The notes under the pieces: model-generated
The model's database searches: none
What the model was told of the DNA's origin: nothing
The model's input: only the letters and a program-made list of their open reading frames with translations
Shown: piece after piece, positions 30,138 through 39,650 of the stretch
How positions within the stretch are numbered: the first letter of the stretch is position 1
How the letters are laid out: each line of letters starts with the position of its first letter
Assembly: GCF_042433055.1 (NCBI RefSeq)
Contig: NZ_JBHLWB010000004.1
Coordinates: 1-64,000, forward strand
DNA: 64,000 bases
Direction of reading: 5' to 3'
Source: Gallibacterium trehalosifermentans
GTDB taxonomy: Bacteria > Pseudomonadota > Gammaproteobacteria > Enterobacterales > Pasteurellaceae
Translations under genes and position numbers: made by a program

Positions 30138-32822
30138 ATGTTATCAGCTATTGCAAGAAAACTTTTTGGTAGTCGTAATGACCGTATTTTACGTCGTTTA
30201 AATAAACGTGTTGCTTTAATAAATAAATTAGAACCTCAATATGCCGAGCTTTCGGACGAACAATTAAAAGCCAAAACTGCGGAGTTTCGTGATCGTTTAG
30301 AAAAAGGAGAAACGCTAGAACAACTCTTGCCAGAAGCTTTTGCTACTGTACGTGAAGCGAGTAAACGAGTGTTAGGTTTACGCCCATTTGATGTACAGTT
30401 GATTGGGGGCATGGTGTTGAATAACCGTTGTATTGCAGAAATGCGTACAGGGGAAGGGAAAACGTTAACCGCAACCTTATCTTGCTATTTGAATGCGTTG
30501 ACAGGGAAAGGTGTTCATGTAGTAACGGTTAATGATTACCTTGCTCGTCGTGATGCAGAGACTAATCGCCCATTATTTGAGTTCTTAGGCATGACGGTTG
30601 GGGTGAATGTTCCTGGAATGGCGCCAGAGGATAAACGAGCTGCGTATGCTGCAGATATTACGTATGCAACTAACAGTGAATTAGGCTTTGATTATTTGCG
30701 TGATAACTTAGCTCACACAATGCACGAACGTTTTCAGCGCCCGTTACACTATGCCTTGGTCGATGAAGTGGACTCTATTTTAATTGATGAAGCACGTACA
30801 CCCCTGATTATTTCTGGTCAAGCGGAAGATAGCTCAGAGCTTTATATTGCGATTGATAAATTAATTCCACAATTAGTGAAACAAGAAAAAGAAGATAGCG
30901 AAGAGTTCCAAGGCGATGGCGATTATACGGTAGATTTGAAAAATAAACAGGCTTATCTCACAGAACGTGGACAAATTAAAATTGAAAAATTATTGATGCA
31001 AGCAGGGTTAATGAAAGAAGATGAATCCTTGTATTCCCCGTCAAAAATTACCTTGTTACACCATGTATATGCAGCATTAAGAGCACACTCTCTCTTTGAA
31101 CGCGATGTGGATTATATTGTAAAAGATGGCGAAATAGTGATTGTCGATGAGCATACTGGACGTACCATGGCGGGGCGTCGTTGGTCAGATGGTTTGCACC
31201 AAGCAATCGAAGCGAAAGAGGGCGTGAAAATCCAAAGTGAAAACCAAACGGTAGCCTCTATTACTTATCAAAATTACTTCCGCTTATATGAAAAACTAGC
31301 GGGTATGACAGGGACTGCAGATACTGAAGCCTTTGAATTCCAACAAATTTATGGCTTAGAAACCATTGTTATTCCAACCAATAAACCAATGATTCGTGAT
31401 GATAGAACCGATTTAATGTTCCAAAGTGAAGCAGATAAATTTAATGCGATTGTGGAAGATATCAAAGATTGTGTTGCTCGTCAGCAACCAGTGTTAGTTG
31501 GGACAGTTTCTATCGAAAAATCAGAATTATTATCCGATATTTTGCAAAAAGAAGGCATTAAACATAATGTTTTGAACGCGAAGTTCCATGCCAAAGAAGC
31601 AGAAATTGTGGCTGACGCAGGGTATCCTGGCGCCGTAACGATTGCGACGAATATGGCTGGTCGTGGTACGGATATTGTGCTGGGTGGTAACTGGAGAGCG
31701 GAGGTTGCAAAATTAGAAAATCCAACTGAAGAACAAATTGAAGCAATTAAACAAGCGTGGCAGGTGCGTCATGATATTGTTATGCAAGCAGGGGGATTAC
31801 ATATTATTGGTACAGAACGTCATGAATCTCGTCGTATTGATAACCAATTACGAGGACGTTCTGGACGTCAAGGGGATCCTGGATCTTCACGTTTCTATTT
31901 ATCGTTAGATGACGCATTAATGCGTATTTATCTCAATGAAGGAAAACTCAATTTGATGCGTAAAGCTTTTACTGAACCAGGTGAAGCAATGGAGTCTAAG
32001 ATGCTGACTAAAGTGATCGCATCTGCCCAAGCAAAAGTGGAAGCGCATAACTTTGATGGACGTAAAAATTTACTTGAGTTTGATGATGTTGCAAACGATC
32101 AACGTCATGCGATTTATGCACAGCGTAATGAGTTGTTAGAAAATGATGATATTTCTGATACGATTGATGTGATCCGAGAAGATGTCTTTAATCATGTGAT
32201 TGATCAATATATTCCACCACAATCTTTAGAAGAATTATGGGATATTGAAGGATTAGAAAGCCGTTTAAAAGCAGATTTCAATATGGATCTACCGATTGCA
32301 AAATGGTTAGATGAAGATCATAACTTGCATGAGGAAACCTTGCGTGAGCGTATCATCAACATAGCGATTGAAGATTATAAGAAGAAAGAAGCGATGGTTG
32401 GTTCTGAAACCATGCGCAATTTTGAGAAAGGGGTGATGTTACAAACGCTAGATGAGCTCTGGAAAGAGCATCTTTCTGCAATGGATCATTTACGTAAAGG
32501 TATTCACCTACGTGGTTATGCGCAAAAAGATCCGAAACAGGAATATAAAAAAGAGTCATTCCAAATGTTTACAGATATGTTGGAAACATTAAAATTCAAT
32601 GCGGTAAGTATTTTGACCAAAGTCCAAGTGCGCACGCAAGAAGAGATTGAGGCAGCAGAACAAGCCAGAGAGCAAGCTGCAGCTAAAGTAGCAACACAAG
32701 TGCAATATCATAGTGAGGCACAACAGGATACAGAACACTCGCAACGTAAGATTGGGCGTAATGAACCTTGTCCTTGTGGTTCAGGTAAGAAATATAAGCA
32801 TTGTTGTGGGCAAGTTAAATAA
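30138..32822 (+). CDS. secA: Preprotein translocase ATPase SecA
   Basis: SecA drives export of preproteins through SecYEG. The 894-residue protein shows Walker A (MRTGEGKTLTATL, about residues 102-114), DEVDSILIDEARTP, the PPXD region, and the second nucleotide-binding domain with ATNMAGRGTDIVLGG. The C-terminal zinc finger NEPCPCGSGKKYKHCCG binds SecB. The gene is preceded by secM and followed by mutT, as in E. coli. Confidence 0.98.
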   Translation: MLSAIARKLFGSRNDRILRRLNKRVALINKLEPQYAELSDEQLKAKTAEFRDRLEKGETLEQLLPEAFATVREASKRVLGLRPFDVQLIGGMVLNNRCIAEMRTGEGKTLTATLSCYLNALTGKGVHVVTVNDYLARRDAETNRPLFEFLGMTVGVNVPGMAPEDKRAAYAADITYATNSELGFDYLRDNLAHTMHERFQRPLHYALVDEVDSILIDEARTPLIISGQAEDSSELYIAIDKLIPQLVKQEKEDSEEFQGDGDYTVDLKNKQAYLTERGQIKIEKLLMQAGLMKEDESLYSPSKITLLHHVYAALRAHSLFERDVDYIVKDGEIVIVDEHTGRTMAGRRWSDGLHQAIEAKEGVKIQSENQTVASITYQNYFRLYEKLAGMTGTADTEAFEFQQIYGLETIVIPTNKPMIRDDRTDLMFQSEADKFNAIVEDIKDCVARQQPVLVGTVSIEKSELLSDILQKEGIKHNVLNAKFHAKEAEIVADAGYPGAVTIATNMAGRGTDIVLGGNWRAEVAKLENPTEEQIEAIKQAWQVRHDIVMQAGGLHIIGTERHESRRIDNQLRGRSGRQGDPGSSRFYLSLDDALMRIYLNEGKLNLMRKAFTEPGEAMESKMLTKVIASAQAKVEAHNFDGRKNLLEFDDVANDQRHAIYAQRNELLENDDISDTIDVIREDVFNHVIDQYIPPQSLEELWDIEGLESRLKADFNMDLPIAKWLDEDHNLHEETLRERIINIAIEDYKKKEAMVGSETMRNFEKGVMLQTLDELWKEHLSAMDHLRKGIHLRGYAQKDPKQEYKKESFQMFTDMLETLKFNAVSILTKVQVRTQEEIEAAEQAREQAAAKVATQVQYHSEAQQDTEHSQRKIGRNEPCPCGSGKKYKHCCGQVK

Positions 32823-32852
32823 CGTCTCATCTTTATTTGCAATGTAAATCGG

Positions 32853-32893
32853 TAAGCTGTACAGAATTGAAACAAGATGTACAGCTTATTTTT
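32853..32893 (+). terminator. Terminator or attenuator between secA and mutT
   Basis: TAAGCTGTACA (32853-32863) pairs with TGTACAGCTTA (32878-32888) around a 14-base loop, followed by TTTTT. mutT starts 24 bases later and may depend on read-through or a hidden promoter. Confidence 0.75.
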
Positions 32894-32916
32894 ATCTAAA
32901 TGAAAAAGAGAAATAT

Positions 32917-33324
32917 ATGCAAAAACCTTTAGTAAAAGTCGCGGCGGGTATTATCCGTAATGAATTTAAACAGATTTATCTAACCCAGCGGTTGGAGGGA
33001 AAAGATTTTGCGCAGTCGTGGGAATTCCCTGGGGGTAAAATTGATAAAGGGGAAACGCCAGAACAAGCATTGAAACGGGAATTGGAAGAAGAGATAGGTA
33101 TATTTGTTTTAAATGCTAAGTTGTATGAACATTTCCAATTTGAATATCCAACAAAAGTGATTTCTTTTTATTTTTATTTAGTGGAAGAGTGGGTGGGAGA
33201 GCCATTTGGACGTGAAGGACAAGAAGGTTTTTGGCTTGAGCAGAAACAACTGGACATTGGACAATTTCCACCCGCAAATGTAAAAATTATTCAACGTTTA
33301 TTAGCGGAAACAGAACAAGAATAG
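32917..33324 (+). CDS. mutT: 8-oxo-dGTP diphosphatase MutT
   Basis: This 135-residue Nudix hydrolase removes 8-oxo-dGTP from the nucleotide pool. The Nudix box starts at GGKIDKGETPEQALKRELEE and continues EIG (GX5EX7REXXEEXG). The WEFPGGK entry and the C-terminal FPPANVKII fit MutT, as does the location after secA. Confidence 0.95.
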   Translation: MQKPLVKVAAGIIRNEFKQIYLTQRLEGKDFAQSWEFPGGKIDKGETPEQALKRELEEEIGIFVLNAKLYEHFQFEYPTKVISFYFYLVEEWVGEPFGREGQEGFWLEQKQLDIGQFPPANVKIIQRLLAETEQE

Positions 33325-33338
33325 CTATCTAATTAAGA

Positions 33339-34376
33339 TTAGCTAGCCATTTTAATCGAAATTTCTTGCAATTTTTGCCACACCTTTGTTTCGTTATTTT
33401 GTTTTAACTCTTTCTCTACTTCAGTTAATTGATGAATCAAATGGTATAGCTGTTGATAGGTTAGACGTTGGATCGTCGCTGAATAGAGGGGGCGACGATT
33501 TTTCCAAATACGCAGTTGGTCAAAACGTTCTTTTAATCCATTTGTCATCAGGGATTGATGAGGGTGGATTTTAGCCTGAGAATCACAACCTAATTGCAAT
33601 AACAAAAATAACTCTTTTTGTAAAATTCTTAATAACATTACAGGTTGAATATCACCTTCATTTTCTAACTGCTCAAGAATGCGTGCTGCCCGATATTTTT
33701 TGCCCTGCAAAATGGCATCTACCCACTGATAAGGGCTAAATACAGCAGATTGCTCAATGCACTGGCTTGCGTTTAATAGCGTGATGTGTTGTTGAGGATA
33801 CAATAATTGCATTAGTTGCAATACTTGTTTAAGTGCAGCTAAATTATTTTCGTAATTATATGCCAGTAATTCTATTGCAGCAGGCTCTAATTCAATGGAC
33901 ATCGCGTTTGCACGTTGTTGAATCCATTGTGGTAATTGTTCAATGGTAGGTGTCTGGCAGTTAACTTGTAAAATCGGTAATTGCGTTAATGCGACGAACC
34001 AAGCCTGTTTCTCAATCGCAGTAGTTAATTTCGCGAGTTGTAAGACAATAATAATATCAGAATGAAATAAGGAGACTAATTGTTGTAATTGCTGCTGTAT
34101 AGCAGTGGTAAGATTTTCTGGTAAGGTAAGAAAGAAAATTTGCTTATGAGAAAATAGCCCGAAAGTCTGCAATTCACTAAATAAATGCGACCAATCTGTT
34201 GAGCTATCAATCACAACATCTTGTTTTTGTTCCACGCCAAGTTGTCTAGCAAATTCAAGAATGGTGGCTTTACTTTCTTCTAATAATAAAGGATCTTGCC
34301 CTACTAACAGATAGCCTAAATAAGCCTGCTGTTGTAGTGAATAAGAAAGTTTATTGGCAAAGATCCTAACTAACAT
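33339..34376 (-). CDS. holA: DNA polymerase III delta subunit
   Basis: The delta subunit of the clamp loader opens the beta clamp. The 345-residue protein shows the N-terminal YLLVGQDPLLLEES, close to the family pattern, and the rest is an AAA+-like fold with low conservation. The order leuS-lptE-holA is conserved in gammaproteobacteria. The start is ATG 34376; it follows the lptE stop by 3 bases. Confidence 0.93.
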   Translation of the reverse strand: MLVRIFANKLSYSLQQQAYLGYLLVGQDPLLLEESKATILEFARQLGVEQKQDVVIDSSTDWSHLFSELQTFGLFSHKQIFFLTLPENLTTAIQQQLQQLVSLFHSDIIIVLQLAKLTTAIEKQAWFVALTQLPILQVNCQTPTIEQLPQWIQQRANAMSIELEPAAIELLAYNYENNLAALKQVLQLMQLLYPQQHITLLNASQCIEQSAVFSPYQWVDAILQGKKYRAARILEQLENEGDIQPVMLLRILQKELFLLLQLGCDSQAKIHPHQSLMTNGLKERFDQLRIWKNRRPLYSATIQRLTYQQLYHLIHQLTEVEKELKQNNETKVWQKLQEISIKMAS

Positions 34377-34379
34377 CAA

Positions 34380-34868
34380 TTAATATTGTTGTTGTACGCT
34401 GATCATCTTGATCACAATTTGTTGTGCAGCTTGACGATACATATCATTCCAGATCGCGCGTTGTTCAGCATTTTTTGCTAATGCTGCACGAGAGTTATCA
34501 AAAAATGTTCGAGAAACTTGAACGTTAATTGGATAGCGTTTGTTATCTGGCATTTGTAATGAGGCGCTAACCGATAAAGTTAACAAACTTTCTGCTTCGC
34601 GACCTTGTTTGAATACCGAGGCAACTTTATCATCAGTAGATGTACCATTGAGGCGTAAAATAGGTACATTTCCTTGTTCAACTAAATTTACGCCACGAGA
34701 ACGTAACTCTTTTTTCATTGCCAAGGCAATATCACTATATTTATCTCCAGTTTGTAATTGCACCTCACTGAACACCCATTGAGAGAGGGCATCATTAGCA
34801 AAATGAAATCCACAAGCAGATAACAATAAGGTTACAGATAAAATTAAAATGTGTTTTAGCTTTTTCAT
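34380..34868 (-). CDS. lptE: LPS-assembly lipoprotein LptE
   Basis: LptE plugs the LptD barrel that inserts lipopolysaccharide or lipooligosaccharide into the outer leaflet. The 162-residue protein has a lipoprotein signal with lipobox LLSAC (Cys19) followed by GFHFAND, matching the GFxLRG-like start of LptE. Similarity is limited elsewhere, but the position between leuS and holA is diagnostic. Confidence 0.93.
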   Translation of the reverse strand: MKKLKHILILSVTLLLSACGFHFANDALSQWVFSEVQLQTGDKYSDIALAMKKELRSRGVNLVEQGNVPILRLNGTSTDDKVASVFKQGREAESLLTLSVSASLQMPDNKRYPINVQVSRTFFDNSRAALAKNAEQRAIWNDMYRQAAQQIVIKMISVQQQY

Positions 34869-34925
34869 AAGGGTTCCTTGATGTGATATGCCATAGTGGT
34901 GTTATTACAACTATGGCATTCGTCA

Positions 34926-37508
34926 TTATTTAGCAACAAAACTGAGTAATTTACCTGGTACATAGATGACTTTAATAATATTTAACCCTGCTAAATGTTT
35001 TTGTACATTTTCATCTGCCATAGCAGTGGCTTTGATTTCATCTTCTGACGCAGTTGCTGGTACCGTAACCTTACCACGCACTTTACCATTTACCTGTACT
35101 ACGACTAATTTTTCATCATCAATCATCGCTTTTTCATCAGCTACAACCCATGGTGAGAAGTCGATAGACGCTTGGTTACCGAGATCTTGCCATAATTGGA
35201 AACAGATATGTGGGGTAATTGGGTAAAGCATTTTAACAACCGCATTTAATGCTTCTTTCATTACTGCACGATCTTGTTCGCTAGCAAGTGGCGCTTTGGT
35301 TAATTTATTCATTAACTCCATGATCGCAGCGATAGCAGTATTGAATGTTTGGCGACGCCCAATATCATCACTCACTTTGGCAATAGTTTTATGTAAATCA
35401 CGACGTAATGCTTTTTGTTTTGCATTGAGTGCGTTGACATCAAGTTCACCTGTTGCAGGCTGTTGTTGGTAGTCATAGGCTAATTTCCATAAGCGACGTA
35501 GGAAGCGATTTGCCCCTTCAACCCCAGATTCTTGCCACTCAAGCGTCATTTCCGCTGGCGAAGCAAACATCATAAATAAACGGACGGTATCAGCACCATA
35601 TTTTTCAACCATTTCTTGGGGGTCGATACCGTTATTTTTCGATTTAGACATTTTAGTCATGCCAGCATGCACAAGTTCATGACCTTCAGTATCAACAGCT
35701 TTGATAATGCGCCCTTTTTCATCACGTGTAATAGTAACTTGTGTTGGAGATACCCAAATGCGTTCATTGGTTGGTGAGGTGTAATAGAAAGCATCTGCTA
35801 ATACCATACCCTGGCACAATAGTTTCGTTGCAGGCTCATCGCTCGTTAACAATCCCGCATCGCGCAAGAGTTTATGATAGAAACGGAAGTAGAGTAAGTG
35901 CATTGTCGCGTGTTCAATACCACCGATATATTGATCAACTGGCAACCAATAATTGGCTTCTTCACTGTCTAACATACCTTGTTGATATTGTGGGCAAGTA
36001 TAACGTGCGTAATACCAAGAAGACTCCATAAAGGTATCGAATGTATCCGTTTCACGTAATGCAGGTTGTCCGTTGTACGTCGCTTTTGCCCAATTAGGAT
36101 CTGCTTTGATCGGGCTTTGTACCCCGTCCATAACAACATCTTCAGGCAACACCACTGGTAAATCTGTCAATGGAACAGGAACAACCTCACCATTTTCGAG
36201 GGTCATCATTGGAATTGGCGTTCCCCAATAACGTTGGCGAGACACTCCCCAATCGCGTAAGCGGTAATTTACTTGACGTTTCCCTACACCCATTGCCTCA
36301 AGTTTATCCGCAATACCATTGAAAGTTTGCGCAAAGTCTAAACCATCAAATTCGGCAGAATTCATGGTAATACCATGTTCAGTATAAGCGGCTTGGCTAA
36401 GGTCTAATTCACTTCCATCAAGTGGTTTAATGACAGGTTTCAGTGGTAATTGATATTTTTGTGCAAACTCATAATCACGCTGATCGTGTGCAGGTACGGC
36501 CATGACGGCACCCGTACCGTAATGCATTAAGACAAAGTTAGCAACCCAAACTGGTATCGCTTCGCCCGTTATTGGGTGTACAGCATAACGACCAGTAAAC
36601 ATTCCTTTTTTCTCCATTGTTGCTAATTCAGCTTCGGCAACTTTGGTGTTACGGCATTCTTGAATAAATTGCGCTAATTCAGGATTATTTTGCGCTGCGT
36701 GTTCTGCAAGTGGGTGCCCTGCCGCAACGGCTAAATATGAAACACCATAAAAGGTATCAGGACGCGTGGTATAAACGGTTACAGTTTCATCACTGCCTTG
36801 CATTTTGAAAGTAATTTCTACCCCTTCTGAACGACCAATCCAGTTGCGTTGCATTGCTTTGACTTGATCTGGCCAATCTGGTAGTTGATCTAAACCTTGT
36901 AATAATTGTTCTGCATAGTCAGTAATTTTCACAAACCATTGCGGAATCTCTTTTTGTTCCACTGGGGTATCACAACGCCAACAACAGCCCTCATTAACTT
37001 GCTCATTAGCCAATACCGTTTGATCGTTTGGACACCAGTTTATGGTTGAGGTTTTTTTATAAATTAATCCTTTTTTGTAGAGTTCGGTGAAGAACCATTG
37101 TTCCCATTTATAATACTCAGGCTTACAGGTTGCAATTTCGCGATCCCAATCATAACTGAATCCCAACATTTTGAGTTGGTTTTTCATATATTCGATATTG
37201 TCGTAAGTCCAAGTCGCGGGCGCGGCTTTATTTTTGATTGCAGCATTTTCTGCAGGTAAACCAAACGCGTCCCAACCAATGGGTTGTAAGACATTTTTAC
37301 CGTTCATACGTTGATAACGCGAAATCACATCGCCAATGGTGTAATTGCGAACATGTCCCATATGTAAACGACCAGATGGGTAAGGGAACATAGATAAACA
37401 GTAATATTTTTCTTTTTGTGGATCTTGTTGAACTTTGAAGGTTTTATTGTCTTGCCAGAATTGTTGAATTCGACTCTCTACTACATCGGGACGATATTGT
37501 TCTTGCAT
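34926..37508 (-). CDS. leuS: Leucyl-tRNA synthetase
   Basis: This class I synthetase has 860 residues. The HIGH motif is HMGHVRN (residues 49-55, in PSGRLHMGHVRNY). The CP1 editing domain covers about residues 220-415 (TTRPDTFYGVSYLAVAAGHP). KMSKS appears in TKMSKSKNNGIDP near residue 620. A C-terminal anticodon-binding helix bundle and small end domain complete it. It is the first gene of leuS-lptE-holA. In the 57-base gap after it an ATGCCATAGT/ACTATGGCAT hairpin lacks a T run. Confidence 0.98.
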   Translation of the reverse strand: MQEQYRPDVVESRIQQFWQDNKTFKVQQDPQKEKYYCLSMFPYPSGRLHMGHVRNYTIGDVISRYQRMNGKNVLQPIGWDAFGLPAENAAIKNKAAPATWTYDNIEYMKNQLKMLGFSYDWDREIATCKPEYYKWEQWFFTELYKKGLIYKKTSTINWCPNDQTVLANEQVNEGCCWRCDTPVEQKEIPQWFVKITDYAEQLLQGLDQLPDWPDQVKAMQRNWIGRSEGVEITFKMQGSDETVTVYTTRPDTFYGVSYLAVAAGHPLAEHAAQNNPELAQFIQECRNTKVAEAELATMEKKGMFTGRYAVHPITGEAIPVWVANFVLMHYGTGAVMAVPAHDQRDYEFAQKYQLPLKPVIKPLDGSELDLSQAAYTEHGITMNSAEFDGLDFAQTFNGIADKLEAMGVGKRQVNYRLRDWGVSRQRYWGTPIPMMTLENGEVVPVPLTDLPVVLPEDVVMDGVQSPIKADPNWAKATYNGQPALRETDTFDTFMESSWYYARYTCPQYQQGMLDSEEANYWLPVDQYIGGIEHATMHLLYFRFYHKLLRDAGLLTSDEPATKLLCQGMVLADAFYYTSPTNERIWVSPTQVTITRDEKGRIIKAVDTEGHELVHAGMTKMSKSKNNGIDPQEMVEKYGADTVRLFMMFASPAEMTLEWQESGVEGANRFLRRLWKLAYDYQQQPATGELDVNALNAKQKALRRDLHKTIAKVSDDIGRRQTFNTAIAAIMELMNKLTKAPLASEQDRAVMKEALNAVVKMLYPITPHICFQLWQDLGNQASIDFSPWVVADEKAMIDDEKLVVVQVNGKVRGKVTVPATASEDEIKATAMADENVQKHLAGLNIIKVIYVPGKLLSFVAK

Positions 37509-37708
37509 GATAAGTTGTCCTATTTAGTACCAAAATTTAAAGGAATATTTAGAATTAAAAAATGTGGTATAGAATAGCTTAAAATGCGGGTAATTAATAG
37601 GGTTTATGACAATTTTTGCCTGTAGTACAGATAAAAACAAATCACCTTAGATCTGAGAATTCTTATTGGTATTAGCGGTAAATTTGAGTACACTTGTATT
37701 ATGTTTTA

Positions 37709-37720
37709 AATGATAATCAT
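37709..37720 (+). promoter_or_regulatory. Candidate Fur box
   Basis: AATGATAATCAT matches 12 consecutive positions of the Fur consensus GATAATGATAATCATTATC. It ends 3 bases before the ATG of the phosphopantetheinyl transferase gene, where Fur would block initiation. A TATTAT -10 candidate sits at 37697-37702. Confidence 0.5.
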
Positions 37721-37723
37721 ATT

Positions 37724-38440
37724 ATGTCTGATGTTTTTATCGCGTGGGGAAATCTCCAGCAAACTTATCCATTTCATTTACAGCCACCTCTTGTTTATTC
37801 TGATGCAAATTCGCAGAAAACTCTGTTACCCAAAGTGAAGCAACAACGACAAGTTGCTTATTTTTTGCTATGGGAAATATTGCAGAAAATAGGCTGTGAA
37901 AATTTGTTTTTTCAAGGCATCTCTAAAGATGAAAATGGACGTCCTTATTTAATCTCATCAGGTATTGATTTTAATTTTAGTCATTCAGGTGAGTGGGTAG
38001 CTGTCATTGTTACTAAGCAGAGTGCGGCGCAGGAGGTGGTGGCGATTGATATTGAACAACCAAGTAAAAAACGTTCATTTGAACGTTTACTGGGTTATTA
38101 TGCTCAAAAGGAAGAGTTGCAATGGTGGCAACAACAAGACGATCAAGCAACTGCGTTTTATTTGAGTTGGTGTGCCAGAGAGGCGATTTTAAAAGCGAAA
38201 GGTCGGGGAATTGGGGCGATTTCGAAAGTTACTTTTCAACCACAACAAGCAACCTTCATCACGTCAGATGCCCCTAATGGGCTCTTACGTTTTTGCCAAT
38301 CGTTACCATTTTATTTAGCTTGTTTTGTTGAACAATTCTCAGCAGAACAATTTTATTGTTATCAATGGAGTGATGAGACTTTGCAAAAAGTGCATCTTAG
38401 TTTTAGTGATTATTGTGTCGTAAATAGGGAGTTATCATGA
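37724..38440 (+). CDS. 4'-phosphopantetheinyl transferase (Sfp/AcpT superfamily)
   Basis: This enzyme transfers phosphopantetheine from coenzyme A to a carrier-protein serine. The 238-residue size and two-half architecture are of the Sfp type, not the small AcpS type. Motifs are KDENGRPYL (P1), FNFSHSGEWVAV (P1a), VVAIDIEQP (magnesium-binding Asp-Ile-Glu) and SWCAREAILKAKGRGI (WxxREAxxKAxG). Start at 37724. The carrier substrate is unknown; no NRPS or PKS gene is in the window. A Fur-like box overlaps the start region, recalling the Fur-controlled entD of enterics. psiE starts 4 bases before its stop. Confidence 0.88.
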   Translation: MSDVFIAWGNLQQTYPFHLQPPLVYSDANSQKTLLPKVKQQRQVAYFLLWEILQKIGCENLFFQGISKDENGRPYLISSGIDFNFSHSGEWVAVIVTKQSAAQEVVAIDIEQPSKKRSFERLLGYYAQKEELQWWQQQDDQATAFYLSWCAREAILKAKGRGIGAISKVTFQPQQATFITSDAPNGLLRFCQSLPFYLACFVEQFSAEQFYCYQWSDETLQKVHLSFSDYCVVNRELS

Positions 38441-38868
38441 CAGAAGAGCATTTTGATCAACAGCACCAACATCGTTTTGTGGCGAAATTCGCTAATATTT
38501 TACAATGGATCTTGAATGTTGCTTTGATTGTACTTGCTGTGATTTTAGTGTGTTTGCTAGGTAAACAAACATTTGAATTAGCTGAAATTTTAGTGTTGAA
38601 AGCCAGTGATACCACGATTGCCTATGTGCTGGCAGAGCGGATTGTTGTCTATTTTCTCTATTTTGAGTTTCTTGCATTGATTGTGAAATACTTTAATGCA
38701 GGTTTTCACTTTCCATTGCGTTATTTTTTATATATTGGGATCACGGCAATGATTCGTTTAATTATCGTTGATCATTCTAGTGCGTTAGGTACATTAGCAA
38801 TTTCGGCTGCCATTTTATTGATGGTAGGGGCATTATTTTTAGCGAATATAGCAGAGAAAAGAAAATAG
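38437..38868 (+). CDS. psiE: PsiE family inner membrane protein
   Basis: The 143-residue protein has four predicted membrane helices and matches PsiE, the phosphate-starvation-inducible protein of E. coli of unknown function (LAERIVVYFLYFEFLALIVKYF, HFPLRYFLYIGITAMIRLII). It overlaps the transferase gene by 4 bases and is 9 bases before nudF, so it lies inside an operon; phosphate control here is not evident. Confidence 0.87.
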   Translation: MTEEHFDQQHQHRFVAKFANILQWILNVALIVLAVILVCLLGKQTFELAEILVLKASDTTIAYVLAERIVVYFLYFEFLALIVKYFNAGFHFPLRYFLYIGITAMIRLIIVDHSSALGTLAISAAILLMVGALFLANIAEKRK

Positions 38869-38877
38869 GAGTTAACA

Positions 38878-39510
38878 ATGGAATCCGGATTCATTATTCG
38901 CCAGTATGGGCAAAAAGATATTGAAATATTACATGACGAAGTGGTGTTTAAAGGGTTTTATACTATGAAACGTGTACAATTCCGCCATCGCTTATTTTCA
39001 GGTGAAATGAGCGGTGTTGTAACACGAGAAGTTTTAACGAAAAATGAAGCTACTGCCGTTGTTTTATACGATCCACAACGAGACAATGTTGTGCTGGTGG
39101 AACAAGTAAGAATTGGCGCCGTTAATCCAACATCTCATGCTTCACCTTGGTTATTGGAATTAGTTGCAGGAATGATTGAAACGGGTGAACAACCAGATGA
39201 AGTAGCGATGCGTGAAAGTGAAGAAGAGGCTGGTGTGAAGCCAACGCGACTCTATCCGATTATGCAATTTTGGGATAGTCCAGGTGGAATGTCAGAGCGT
39301 ATCCATTTATTTGCTGGACGAGTAGATTCTAGCCAAGTAGGTGGGATTTATGGGGTGCCAGAGGAAAATGAAGATATCTGTGTTCATGTTGTGCAACGAG
39401 AAGTCGCTTACCAGTGGTTAGAATCTGGAAAAATTAATAACGGTGTCGCGGTAATTGGTTTGCAATGGTTGCAATTAAATTATGTGAAATTGCAACAGTT
39501 ATGGCAGTAA
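38878..39510 (+). CDS. nudF: ADP-ribose pyrophosphatase
   Basis: This 210-residue Nudix hydrolase cleaves ADP-ribose. The Nudix box starts at GMIETGEQPDEVAMRESEEE and continues AG, and the preceding HASPWLLELVAGMIE is typical of the ADP-ribose group. The trailing WDSPGGMSERIHLFAGRVD contains the conserved glycine-rich turn. GGAGTTAACA precedes the ATG. In enteric bacteria nudF is followed by cpdA, as here. Confidence 0.95.
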   Translation: MESGFIIRQYGQKDIEILHDEVVFKGFYTMKRVQFRHRLFSGEMSGVVTREVLTKNEATAVVLYDPQRDNVVLVEQVRIGAVNPTSHASPWLLELVAGMIETGEQPDEVAMRESEEEAGVKPTRLYPIMQFWDSPGGMSERIHLFAGRVDSSQVGGIYGVPEENEDICVHVVQREVAYQWLESGKINNGVAVIGLQWLQLNYVKLQQLWQ

Positions 39511-39650
39511 ATCTGTGATAGAACAGTTATTTCTAAAAAATTTTTGACAAAAATGTGCGGAAACTAACATTTTTACTATTTTCTTACTGACTTTTTTATT
39601 GAAAAGTCTAAAGTAGTCAATAGTAATTTGAAAATATTTTAGGGGGCATT

